Source of the DNA: Candidatus Poribacteria bacterium
Lineage (GTDB): Bacteria > Poribacteria > WGA-4E > WGA-3G
Direction of reading: 5' to 3'
NCBI GenBank assembly: GCA_022824265.1
Contig: JAJEAG010000098.1
Location: 1 to 64,000, forward strand
Length of the DNA: 64,000 nucleotides
Shown here: positions 1 to 8,099 of the stretch, piece by piece
How positions within the stretch are numbered: the first letter of the stretch is position 1
Layout of the letters: each line of letters starts with the position of its first letter
Notes under the pieces: generated by a model
What the model was told of the DNA's origin: nothing
What the model saw: the letters and a program-made list of their open reading frames with translations, nothing else
The model's database searches: none
Position numbers and translations under genes: made by a program

Positions 1-140
1 TTGTGAGGTGCAGTTGGGACATCAACTGTTGGCGTAGGCTTTGTCAGACTACTTTGTAGCAAAGGTCGTTGATCCCACGATTTCACAACGAAGATAGGGA
101 TTGAAGAATCCCACTACTTTAGTTGTGGGAGTATGTCAAT
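1..140 (+). mobile_element. Probable right end of an IS200/IS605-type element (hairpin end)
   Basis: Positions 109-130 form a hairpin (stem TCCCACTAC / GTTGTGGGA with one mismatch, TTTA loop) followed by GTATGTCAA. This closely resembles the subterminal right-end hairpin of IS200/IS605 elements carrying TnpB, whose 3' ends also form the guide-like omega RNA. The bases before it (1-100) carry no intact frame: stops fall at 4-6 in frame 1 and soon after in the others, so at most a decayed TnpB C-terminus is present. The rest of any element lies outside the window. The call rests on pattern memory, not a database match. Confidence 0.45.
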
Positions 141-361
141 ACGACTTATTTGGTCAAGAATGACTCTGAAAATTCGGAATCTTCTGCCAAAAACAATAAC
201 AACGGAATTAAGGATGTGGATTCAACCAATTTGAACAGTTACATATTACGAATTCATGATATATATTAAAACTCGTTTCTTCTACCGAACCCACGTTATA
301 ATTTTGTAGATTCAGACTGTGCCTATACAAATCTAATTGAAAAGACCATATTAACATTAAC

Positions 362-949
362 ATGGAAAGAAAAGCAGACATAACACGCGAAACCAAAGAA
401 ACTCAAATACGACTTAGCCTCAACCTTGACGGAAATGGAACGTCTTCCATTAACACAGGTGTTGGATTTCTGGATCACATGTTGGAGTTATTTGCAAAAC
501 ATGGGTTCTTTGATCTTGAGGTTGAAGCTAAGGGTGATCTACATATAGATGCCCACCACACAACAGAAGATGTCGGTATCTGTCTTGGACAAGCTCTGAA
601 CAAAGCAGTCGGGGATAAGGTAGGAATGCGACGGTTCGGAAGTTTCACTGTCCCGATGTATGAATCTCTTGCGAAAGTAGACCTGGATATCTGTGGTCGT
701 CCTTATCTCCACTATGAGACTCCTCTCAATTTCGGCAAAATTGGTGAATTTGACATAGAATTGGCTGAAGAATTCTTCCACGGATTTGTTAACAATAGCG
801 GCACAACTTTACACATTAATGTACCTTACGGAACAAATCAACACCACATTATTGAAGCAATTTTTAAGGCAGTCGCGAAAGCATTAGATATTGCTACCAT
901 TATTGATCCGCGTGTTTCAGGTGTGCTATCTACCAAAGGAAGCCTGTAA
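362..949 (+). CDS. hisB: Imidazoleglycerol-phosphate dehydratase
   Basis: Sixth step of histidine biosynthesis: dehydrates imidazole-glycerol phosphate to imidazole-acetol phosphate in the cytoplasm. The 195-residue protein is the usual length of the monofunctional enzyme. It shows all the Mn-binding family signatures: GFLDHM near residue 35, [10 protein letters not shown] near 63, a second histidine motif NQHHIIEA near 160, and the C-terminal STKGSL. No N-terminal phosphatase domain is present, so it is not the fused enterobacterial form. No clear Shine-Dalgarno precedes the ATG. No other his gene is in the window; glgC follows 31 nt after the stop. Confidence 0.97.
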   Translation: MERKADITRETKETQIRLSLNLDGNGTSSINTGVGFLDHMLELFAKHGFFDLEVEAKGDLHIDAHHTTEDVGICLGQALNKAVGDKVGMRRFGSFTVPMYESLAKVDLDICGRPYLHYETPLNFGKIGEFDIELAEEFFHGFVNNSGTTLHINVPYGTNQHHIIEAIFKAVAKALDIATIIDPRVSGVLSTKGSL

Positions 950-980
950 GGTTACTCAATTTGAAACAGAGGAGAACTCA

Positions 981-2267
981 ATGAGCAATGTAATTGCTGT
1001 AATACTTGGCGGTGGTCGTGGCACCCGTCTATTTCCATTGACTCGCGACCGCGCCAAACCCAGTGTTCCAATTGCTGGAAAATTTAGGTTAGTTGATATA
1101 CCAATTAGCAACTGTCTCCATTCAGGAATGGACCGCATTTATGTCTTAACACAGTTTAACTCTGTCTCCTTAAATAGACACATAGCGCAAGCTTACCGCT
1201 TTGATACATATCGGAGTGGTTTCGTCCAAATATTGGCTGCGCAACAGACACTGATGGGTGATGAATGGTATCAGGGAACTGCTGATGCTGTTAAGCACAA
1301 TCAACCCTATATCCTAAATCCACGATTTCCAAACGATTATGTTCTCATTCTTGCGGGGGATCACCTATATCGGATGGATTATCGTAAGATGCTGGCAATT
1401 CACGCTGAATCCAACGCTGATATAACCGTATCTGTTATTCCTGTGAATAAAGAGGATACAAGCGGACTCGGTATCCTACAAACTGATACAAATGGACGTA
1501 TAACCGATTTTGTGGAAAAACCGCAAACAGAGGAGGAACTGCACAAGCTACGTGTTGAACCTGAGGTATTTACATCACGTGGAATTCAACCGAAGGGCAG
1601 AGAATTCATCGCCTCTATGGGAATTTATATATTTAATCGCAATGTGCTTCAGGAAGTCCTCCAAGATGAGTCAAACGTAGATTTTGGAAGAGACATCATT
1701 CCTAAGCGTATTAAAACTCGACCTGTTTCCGCTTACTTCTTTGACGGATATTGGGAGGATATCGGTACGATCCGTTCCTTCTATTCAGCCAATATTGCCC
1801 TAACTAACACAACTCCTGAATTCAACTTCTATGACGAGCAATCACCCATCTACACCAACCGTAGACATCTTCCAAGTACCAAGGTAAATAGTAGCAGCGT
1901 CCGCTCCTCTATTCTTGCTGAAGGTTCTATCATTGATGACTCAGAACTTGATAGAACAATTGTAGGGATACGTAGTATCATCTCGAACGGAAGTCGTGTT
2001 TACCAATCTGTTTTGATGGGGGCAGACTTCTATGAGTCCGAAAAAATAAAATCAGAAAACACAAAGGCAGAGATACCAAATGTTGGTATCGGACAAAAAT
2101 GTTTGATTCAGAATGCAATTATTGACAAAAATGCACGAATTGGTGATAATGCAGTGATTGCGAATACAAAAAACGTTGACAATTTTGATGCAGACAACTA
2201 TTATATACGGGATGGGATAGTAATTGTACCTAAAGACGCTACGATTCTTCCTGATACAGTAATTTGA
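981..2267 (+). CDS. glgC: Glucose-1-phosphate adenylyltransferase (ADP-glucose pyrophosphorylase)
   Basis: Makes ADP-glucose from glucose-1-phosphate and ATP, the committed step of glycogen synthesis. The N-terminus has the nucleotidyltransferase signature GGGRGTRLFPLTRDRAKP followed by the GKFRLVDIPISNC stretch. AGDHLYRMDY holds the catalytic Asp. The C-terminal third is the left-handed beta-helix of bacterial enzymes (repeated I-x-N-A-x-I pattern). The ATG at 981 is chosen because AGGAG lies 9 nt upstream and the protein then starts MSNVIAVILGGG; an in-frame ATG at 891 would run through the end of hisB. Length is 428 residues, normal for the family. No glgA or glgB is nearby. Confidence 0.97.
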   Translation: MSNVIAVILGGGRGTRLFPLTRDRAKPSVPIAGKFRLVDIPISNCLHSGMDRIYVLTQFNSVSLNRHIAQAYRFDTYRSGFVQILAAQQTLMGDEWYQGTADAVKHNQPYILNPRFPNDYVLILAGDHLYRMDYRKMLAIHAESNADITVSVIPVNKEDTSGLGILQTDTNGRITDFVEKPQTEEELHKLRVEPEVFTSRGIQPKGREFIASMGIYIFNRNVLQEVLQDESNVDFGRDIIPKRIKTRPVSAYFFDGYWEDIGTIRSFYSANIALTNTTPEFNFYDEQSPIYTNRRHLPSTKVNSSSVRSSILAEGSIIDDSELDRTIVGIRSIISNGSRVYQSVLMGADFYESEKIKSENTKAEIPNVGIGQKCLIQNAIIDKNARIGDNAVIANTKNVDNFDADNYYIRDGIVIVPKDATILPDTVI

Positions 2268-2342
2268 ATGAAACATAACCTAATACGCGGATGGAGACTA
2301 ATTTCAACCGCATTCTCGTCTTTGGACAAAGGAACATTTTAG

Positions 2343-3113
2343 ATGAATAAAATTCTATTTTTTCTAATTCTCGGTCTCTTAGTTATTTCTCCTCAACTGA
2401 TGGCACTTGACACAAACGGCTTAGTCGGAGCGTGGCTAATGGACGATAAAGGAGATACAGTATCTGATTCTTCTGAAAACGGTTTGGATGGAAATATAGC
2501 AAGAGGAAATCCGAAATGGGTTGATGGTAAATTTGGCGGTGCTATGCAATTTGGCGGGGCAGATATGGTGACGGTCGCCGATGATGCAGCACTTGATCTC
2601 AAGTCTTTTACACTCTCAGCGTGGGTTAATATCCCGAAAATTACAAATGTATGGCAAATTATCGCTTCAAAAGAAAACCGAGGACCAACAGGTCGTAACT
2701 ACGGAATATTCGGTCATGTCAACAACGGTAAAATACATTATTCCTTCACAACCGCGAATGGTTGGAAATCTTTTGATGCAAATACTGTTGTCTCTAATGG
2801 TGAATGGCACCACATTGTTGCAACTTATGAAAAACCAGATTTCAAACTTTATGTAAACGGCAATGTTGATGCACAGGTTGCCCCAAATACCGATCCGGAT
2901 AACCATGATAATTTCCTTTTCATCGGAGGATGCGATATCGGTAATTATTGGATGACTGGATCTATTGATGAAGTCGTCCTCTATGACAGAGCTCTTGATG
3001 CGGCAGATATAAAAACTCTCATGAATAATAGTTTTACCGATGCTCTTGATGTGCAACCGGGTGGAAAACTGGTTACAACATGGAGCAAAATTAAGCGGAA
3101 ATCTTCATATTAG
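2343..3113 (+). CDS. Secreted LamG-domain protein with C-terminal KLxTTW tag (copy 1)
   Basis: A 256-residue exported protein. The signal peptide covers residues 1-21 (two Leu/Ile-rich blocks, cleavage after LMA). Residues about 25-225 form one LamG / concanavalin-A-like jelly roll: GLVGAWLMDD start, ADMVTVADDAALDL, FTLSAWVNIP, GEWHHIVATYE and the family ending IDEVVLYDRAL. Such domains usually bind glycans or mediate adhesion; no ligand can be read from sequence. The last residues, DVQPGGKLVTTWSKIK plus a short basic tail, match a motif shared with four other secreted proteins here. The AAAGGA ribosome site precedes the ATG. The next gene is a close paralogue of identical length, so this is a tandem duplication. 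Confidence 0.88.
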   Translation: MNKILFFLILGLLVISPQLMALDTNGLVGAWLMDDKGDTVSDSSENGLDGNIARGNPKWVDGKFGGAMQFGGADMVTVADDAALDLKSFTLSAWVNIPKITNVWQIIASKENRGPTGRNYGIFGHVNNGKIHYSFTTANGWKSFDANTVVSNGEWHHIVATYEKPDFKLYVNGNVDAQVAPNTDPDNHDNFLFIGGCDIGNYWMTGSIDEVVLYDRALDAADIKTLMNNSFTDALDVQPGGKLVTTWSKIKRKSSY

Positions 3114-3246
3114 TTTTGATACCAACACTAATAATCTATTAGTTTAGTGGGAGTCAACGTTAATGTGAATGTTTAATTTAAGATCATTTTCGTCACATGT
3201 TTGTACAGGTGGTGATTATGTTGACAGAATAAAAAGGAGAATATTT

Positions 3247-4017
3247 ATGAATAAATTTTCACTCATAGTAATATTAACACTACTTGCCATTACACCAAAT
3301 CTCATGGCTGTTACAACTGACGGACTTGTTGGAGCTTGGACGTTTGAGGACGGTTCAGGTGATAAGGTAATGGATTCCTCTGGAAACGATTTACATGGGG
3401 AAGTCACATTAGGTAATCCCAGCTGGGTCGATGGTAAATTTGGCAGTGCCTTGGAGTTTGGTGGTTCAGATATGGTTACTGTTGCTGATGCCGATGCTCT
3501 TGACCTAACATCTTTTACTATTGCAGCATGGATTAATAGTCCGAGAACATCAGGAAGGTGGCATGTTATCGCTGCAAAAGAAGCTCGTAATCCAACAGGA
3601 CGTAACTACGGTATCTTCGGTCATGTGAATACAGGTGTTATCCACTATTCCTTTACCTCAGGTGGTTGGAAATCCTATGATGCAAATACAAATGTTACGG
3701 ATGGTGCTTGGCATCATGTCGCAGCCACTTATTCCAAACCAGATTTTAAACTCTATATTGATGGTGAAGTGGACGCTGAAGTTGCACCGGATGCTGATCC
3801 TGAAAGCAACACCAGTCCTCTATATATCGGTGGATGTGACATCGGTAATTACTGGATGACAGGTGCTATTGATGAGGTAGTCCTATATGACAGGGCACTG
3901 AGCTCGGACGAAATCGCTGAACTCATTGCTGATGGAATTGCATCCGTAACGCCAGTTGAACCTGCTGATAAGTTGGTGACGACTTGGAGCAGAATTAAAT
4001 CAAAGGCAACAAAGTAA
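3247..4017 (+). CDS. Secreted LamG-domain protein with C-terminal KLxTTW tag (copy 2)
   Basis: Close paralogue of the gene just upstream, also 256 residues, with the same order: signal peptide (cleavage after LMA near residue 21), one LamG domain to about residue 228, then VEPADKLVTTWSRIK and a basic end. Several blocks are identical between the copies, such as NPTGRNYGIFGHVN versus GPTGRNYGIFGHVN, and DIGNYWMTG. The start at 3247 is chosen over an in-frame ATG at 3169 because AAAAGGAG lies just upstream and only this start gives a proper signal peptide. A hairpin follows at 4075. Probable surface or extracellular glycan-binding protein; substrate unknown. Confidence 0.88.
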   Translation: MNKFSLIVILTLLAITPNLMAVTTDGLVGAWTFEDGSGDKVMDSSGNDLHGEVTLGNPSWVDGKFGSALEFGGSDMVTVADADALDLTSFTIAAWINSPRTSGRWHVIAAKEARNPTGRNYGIFGHVNTGVIHYSFTSGGWKSYDANTNVTDGAWHHVAATYSKPDFKLYIDGEVDAEVAPDADPESNTSPLYIGGCDIGNYWMTGAIDEVVLYDRALSSDEIAELIADGIASVTPVEPADKLVTTWSRIKSKATK

Positions 4018-4074
4018 CTTATATTAGCGTGTTACACATATCTGATCAATTAGCGTGAGTTATACGTAACCTTT

Positions 4075-4098
4075 GAAGCACCCTATTATGGGTGCTTC
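4075..4098 (+). terminator. Hairpin after the LamG pair
   Basis: Perfect 9-bp stem GAAGCACCC / GGGTGCTTC with a TATTAT loop, 57 bp after the second LamG stop. There is no T-run after it, so intrinsic termination is plausible but not certain; an mRNA 3'-end stabiliser is the alternative. Confidence 0.5.
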
Positions 4099-4170
4099 AT
4101 ACATCTCATATACAGCAAGCAAATAATAAACTACTCTTCTGCTCGTATTGAAGGAAGGCATACATAAGAT

Positions 4171-4446
4171 ATGGCTGAATTAAGACAGCAGCTTCTTGTC
4201 TTACATTTACATACACCAGACCTAAATAGCCACGTTGTTGCATGGGCAATGTATGATGGCACTGGGAAAAATCGCTATACCACAGGGGATAGCGAAGCAC
4301 CACCCTATAGCTCCGTTATTGAAGCAATGCAAGATGGTTGGCGGGTAATTCAGTTTCCGCAACAATTCCCCGCTTATCCTGGCATGGAGTATTACACTTC
4401 ATATCTAAGATTTGAATATATCTTAGAAAAGTTGGAGGAAATATAA
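4171..4446 (+). CDS. Small hypothetical protein coupled to PhyH dioxygenase
   Basis: A 91-residue soluble protein with no signal peptide and no motif I can name. It is rich in aromatic residues toward the end (FPAYPGMEYYTSYLRFEYI). AAGGAAGG lies upstream. Its TAA stop overlaps the ATG of the dioxygenase gene by one base (TAATG), which indicates translational coupling. A partner or accessory role with that enzyme is inferred from coupling only. Confidence 0.75.
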   Translation: MAELRQQLLVLHLHTPDLNSHVVAWAMYDGTGKNRYTTGDSEAPPYSSVIEAMQDGWRVIQFPQQFPAYPGMEYYTSYLRFEYILEKLEEI

Positions 4447-5264
4447 TGATTGATAAAGAACATCTCCTAACAACAGAACAGATGGCGAATTTCGTAGCCG
4501 ATGGCTACCTTCGTTTTGATGATTTTATCCCTGATGAATTGAATAAAGCCGCACATGAAGAGATGGCTTCAGGTGTATCGGTTCGAGGCGGGGGTGGTAC
4601 TGTTTTAGACGACGTATGGCAGGACGATTCCGCTGTAGGAAAGGTTTTTCGTCTCCCGAAGGTTCAAGGCATTATCCAAAGTCTTGTGGGTGAAGCACCT
4701 TTGTTTGACCATCATGCTGTTCACATTGTGCAACCACATAGGGAACATGGACAGATTTGGCACGCGGATGCGATCATTGATGTTCGGATGCATTTTGACA
4801 TCCAATTCTTCTATTTTTCCCATGACACACCTCGTGAAATGGGTGGTACAATGATATTGCCTGGGAGTCACTTCAGACGTGTGTGTGAAACAGACGTTGC
4901 ACGCTACCAAAACTTCCTCGGACAACACCCAATAGTCTGCAATGCTGGGACGCTTGTTGTTGTTCACCACGGGATTTGGCACTGTGCACAACCGAATTTA
5001 ACTGAAGATACCCGCTACATGTATAAACTACGACTTAACCCGACTGTCCGTCAAATGAAACTATGGAATACAGATGACATTGGTTCTGTTGGTATTGGTG
5101 GCGTATTAAGTCGTAACCATAGATGGTATGGTAATGATGTTCGGCTTGAAATAGTTAACCGAATTAAACTATGGCGTTTCCTGATTGGTGATGAATCGTT
5201 TGATGTCGGGTATTGGTTATCTCGACTTGAGAATATGCCTGAGAATGTACCCAACGTAGCATAG
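4446..5264 (+). CDS. Phytanoyl-CoA dioxygenase (PhyH) family Fe(II)/2-oxoglutarate oxygenase
   Basis: Predicted non-haem iron oxygenase of the PhyH family, 272 residues. The 2-His-1-carboxylate iron site is visible: H106-x-D108 in WHADAI and the distal His near 179 in GIWHCAQPN. Arg190 (EDTRYMYK) is placed to bind 2-oxoglutarate. The family hydroxylates very diverse small molecules, so the phytanoyl-CoA name does not define the substrate. GGAGG lies just before the ATG, and the gene overlaps the preceding 91-residue gene by one base. A very strong terminator lies about 40 bp downstream. Confidence 0.88.
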   Translation: MIDKEHLLTTEQMANFVADGYLRFDDFIPDELNKAAHEEMASGVSVRGGGGTVLDDVWQDDSAVGKVFRLPKVQGIIQSLVGEAPLFDHHAVHIVQPHREHGQIWHADAIIDVRMHFDIQFFYFSHDTPREMGGTMILPGSHFRRVCETDVARYQNFLGQHPIVCNAGTLVVVHHGIWHCAQPNLTEDTRYMYKLRLNPTVRQMKLWNTDDIGSVGIGGVLSRNHRWYGNDVRLEIVNRIKLWRFLIGDESFDVGYWLSRLENMPENVPNVA

Positions 5265-5301
5265 TTTATTATCAGATAAAGTATTGTATACTCAATAATA
5301 A

Positions 5302-5350
5302 AAGAATAACCCCGCAAAAAATAATTATATATTTTTGCGGGGTTATTCTT
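5302..5350. terminator. Strong bidirectional intrinsic terminator
   Basis: Perfect 19-bp inverted repeat (5302-5320 and 5332-5350) with an 11-nt AT loop. The stem contains a CCCCGC core with A/T runs on both sides, so either strand gives a GC-rich hairpin followed by U residues. It sits between the convergent PhyH gene (+) and the GspC-like gene (-) and should terminate both. Confidence 0.92.
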
Positions 5351-5375
5351 TATAATGATTCAAAAACGTAGTCTG

Positions 5376-6155
5376 CTAACGATCTCCACGTCCGCGTCTA
5401 CTACGACTAAATTCACGTATCATACGTTCACGTTGATCTCGAGAAGCACCCTCAAACCTTCTACGCATCTGTCGTGCCTTCTCCATCATTTCTTTTCTCA
5501 TTTGTTCACTTTTCATAAAGGCTTCTTTTGCTTTTCTAATAGCATCATCATTCTTAGATGATGCATTAGATTGATTATTGTCGTCATTGTTGGACTCTGA
5601 TCTTGATGAAGCACTATGTCTTGAAGAACCTCCAGATTTTATAGGTTGCCAAGTGCCACCTCTTAGTGTGATAGTCTCTCCATTTTTATCCAAAATGATC
5701 TGCTTTTCTTGTATTTCCTTTACAATAGCATCACCGACCTTGTCACCCACCATAGCAGTATAAAAATTACCGGAACGTCGTTCTAAAACATACGCTTTTG
5801 AGATCCTACCATTTTCATCTGTCTTTGTTCCCCTGAAAGCGTATTCCGGTTCTTTCTTGGGTGGTCTCCAACCGAGAGGACGGAAAATACTATTGTCAAC
5901 AATTACTTTGTAGTAATCGGAATTATCTTTTGACTCAGAATCTTTGGAATTTCTCTGTCCTGTCCAAGTTGAACCTTGTTGTCGGTTGCGGAACTGTTCC
6001 ATACGCATTGCGGTTTTTGCTGCGTCTTCATCCACCTTTGTTGCGATATTACCCTTTTTAGGTGAATATTGCGCATGCAGATGCACCCCATATACAAGAA
6101 GTAAACCGGCGACACAACATATTCCTAAAATGATGAGAATTTTTGAAAACTTCAC
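5376..6155 (-). CDS. Membrane-anchored protein with a GspC/PulC-like HR domain
   Basis: A 259-residue single-pass protein: N-terminal membrane segment near 5-27, a charged linker, then residues about 81-170 that look like the periplasmic HR domain of type II secretion protein GspC. Supporting blocks are DNSIFRPLG, YAFRGT, GRISKAYVLERRSGNFY, MVGDKVGDAIVKEI and ILDKNGETITLRG. A Ser/Asn-rich linker and a highly basic helical tail (from about 205, ending RSRRGRGDR) follow, which is unusual for GspC. No other type II secretion gene is in the window, so this is an orphan or part of a dispersed system. A terminator lies directly downstream. The HR-domain call is by pattern only. Confidence 0.7.
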   Translation of the reverse strand: MKFSKILIILGICCVAGLLLVYGVHLHAQYSPKKGNIATKVDEDAAKTAMRMEQFRNRQQGSTWTGQRNSKDSESKDNSDYYKVIVDNSIFRPLGWRPPKKEPEYAFRGTKTDENGRISKAYVLERRSGNFYTAMVGDKVGDAIVKEIQEKQIILDKNGETITLRGGTWQPIKSGGSSRHSASSRSESNNDDNNQSNASSKNDDAIRKAKEAFMKSEQMRKEMMEKARQMRRRFEGASRDQRERMIREFSRSRRGRGDR

Positions 6156-6415
6156 ATTCTTCTCCTTATTTTCAGTGCCAGTGATCCATCAAAAAATAAC
6201 TTGAGGCGTTTTCATAGATATTAGACTAATATCGTCAAAAAAAGTTCAATTTTTATTGTTTTCTGTGTTTTACCTTTCAATTGTTGCTAATTTTAACACA
6301 TTTTTTAGCTGTTGTCAAGTTGTAGTTAAAACCTTTCAGATACCTACAATTCACCAATATTTGCTATGTTTTGGTCTCGGTTTTTCCTCTTTTATGAATG
6401 ATCTCCGAAACAGGG

Positions 6416-8056
6416 CTATTTTTCTTTTATATATAGAACCTGATTTGCGGGTGTGTTTTCAACGATCTGAATTGACCCACTAACCCAACGTACTTCAATC
6501 TTATCAACATTTTTGTGATTACCAAGACCGAAATGCATTTTTAATTCTCGTTGTGAAAGATAACCGTCACCACTCTGTATTTCACGTATTTGAGACAAAT
6601 CTCCTGCGGTTATCTTAACACGTGTTCCGATTGCATCCGATGAGGTATTTGTAGCTTTCAATTTAATCTGTAGCCAGTTGTTCCTGTTTCCTCCATCATT
6701 ACGTAATAGACGTGGAGGTGTATTGGAATTGGTCACAAGAATATCAATATCTCCATCTAAATCGTAATCCGCGAAAGTAGCACCACGACTTACATCTTCA
6801 AGAAGCATACCAGGTCCAAGAGATTGGGATATTTCAGTGAAAGTGCCATCTTGCATATTTTGAAAAAGCATGTTGCGTTGTTCATAGGTCCCTTCCTGTC
6901 CCAGTTCTTTCAGATTGTCATGCAGATGTCCATTAGCTACAAAAACATCTCCATATCCATCATTATCTATGTCAACAAATGCTGTTGCCCAACCAACATA
7001 CGGATATGTTATCTTTGCTGTTTTTGTTGTTGATGTTAAATCCGTAAAAAACCCGTCACCGTCATTATGGTAGAATGTATTAGTTTGTTCTGTGTAGTTA
7101 GTAACGGTCAAATCAATCCACCCATCGTTATCCCAATCACCAAACGCTGTACCCATACCGTTTTCTACAACACCGTTTTCACTTAGAGCTACTCCAATCA
7201 TAAACCCTATTTCTGTGAACTCACCGTTCCCTAAATTCCGATAGAATAAATTTTCCGTGGAATCGTTAGCTACATAAATATCGGTATATCCGTCATTGTT
7301 GTAGTCTCCCCATGCAACCCCCAAACCTTTACCGTTAGGATTAAAGATACCTGTTGCCTTTGTAACATCCGTAAAAGTCCCATCACCGTTATTTCGGTAT
7401 AGCACATCGGATTGTGCTACGAAGTTGTCTGGTTTACAATATGCTCGTATTCCTTTCTCTTTTAGTCCACACCACGGATTTTCCTCATCAAGCGAGAAAA
7501 CGATATAATTGACAACATAAAGGTCAATGTTACCATCTTTATCGTAATCAGCGAATGAACAGCCGGTGCTCCAACGCGGTTCAGTAACACCTGCTTCTTC
7601 TGTCACATCAGTAAATGTGCCATTACCATTATTTCGGTAGAGACGATTTTTGCCGAAATTAGTAATGTAAAGGTCCAGGTTGCCATCGTTATTGTAGTCC
7701 GCTACAGCACCCCCATGTCCATACCCATCGTCTCCCACTCCAGCTATCTGTGTTACATCAGTGAAAGTTCCATCACCATTGTTTTGATACAGACAGTTGA
7801 TGGGAATTTCTGTCATATTGTAACCGGGTAGAGGTGCCCCGTTGATCAAATATAGATCCGGATCATCATCAGAGTCATAATCGAAAAATACAGCACCTGA
7901 ACCGAGTATCTCCATTGGGAATTTATGACCACTCCGTCCATCTACGTGTGTCCAGTGAATTCCAGCTTCGTAGGTTACGTCAACGAATTGAACTCCGTTC
8001 CCAAAGGTATTAGGTAGAGGTAGCAAGATTAGTGTAATCAGTAGAAATTTATACAT
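6416..8056 (-). CDS. CRTAC1-type FG-GAP/VCBS repeat protein with ASPIC/UnbV domain
   Basis: A 546-residue exported protein with signal peptide in residues 1-20. Multiple FG-GAP/VCBS blade repeats fill most of the chain, each with a D-x-D-x-D-G calcium-binding-like loop (DYNNDGNLDLYITN, DYDKDGNIDLYVVN, DYNNDGYTDIYVAN, DWDNDGWIDLTVTN, DIDNDGYGDVFVAN, DYDLDGDIDILVTN), predicting an integrin-like beta propeller. The last 90 residues are the ASPIC/UnbV domain (WLQIKLKAT, GTRVKI, HFGLGNH, EVRWVSG). Last gene of a five-gene operon, 43 bp after the TPR gene. CRTAC1/TPR pairs recur in environmental bacteria; function unknown, probably surface binding. Confidence 0.9.
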   Translation of the reverse strand: MYKFLLITLILLPLPNTFGNGVQFVDVTYEAGIHWTHVDGRSGHKFPMEILGSGAVFFDYDSDDDPDLYLINGAPLPGYNMTEIPINCLYQNNGDGTFTDVTQIAGVGDDGYGHGGAVADYNNDGNLDLYITNFGKNRLYRNNGNGTFTDVTEEAGVTEPRWSTGCSFADYDKDGNIDLYVVNYIVFSLDEENPWCGLKEKGIRAYCKPDNFVAQSDVLYRNNGDGTFTDVTKATGIFNPNGKGLGVAWGDYNNDGYTDIYVANDSTENLFYRNLGNGEFTEIGFMIGVALSENGVVENGMGTAFGDWDNDGWIDLTVTNYTEQTNTFYHNDGDGFFTDLTSTTKTAKITYPYVGWATAFVDIDNDGYGDVFVANGHLHDNLKELGQEGTYEQRNMLFQNMQDGTFTEISQSLGPGMLLEDVSRGATFADYDLDGDIDILVTNSNTPPRLLRNDGGNRNNWLQIKLKATNTSSDAIGTRVKITAGDLSQIREIQSGDGYLSQRELKMHFGLGNHKNVDKIEVRWVSGSIQIVENTPANQVLYIKEK

Positions 8057-8099
8057 GTATGGTACCAGTATTTCAAGAAAATGAACTTGTTTTGCAACA

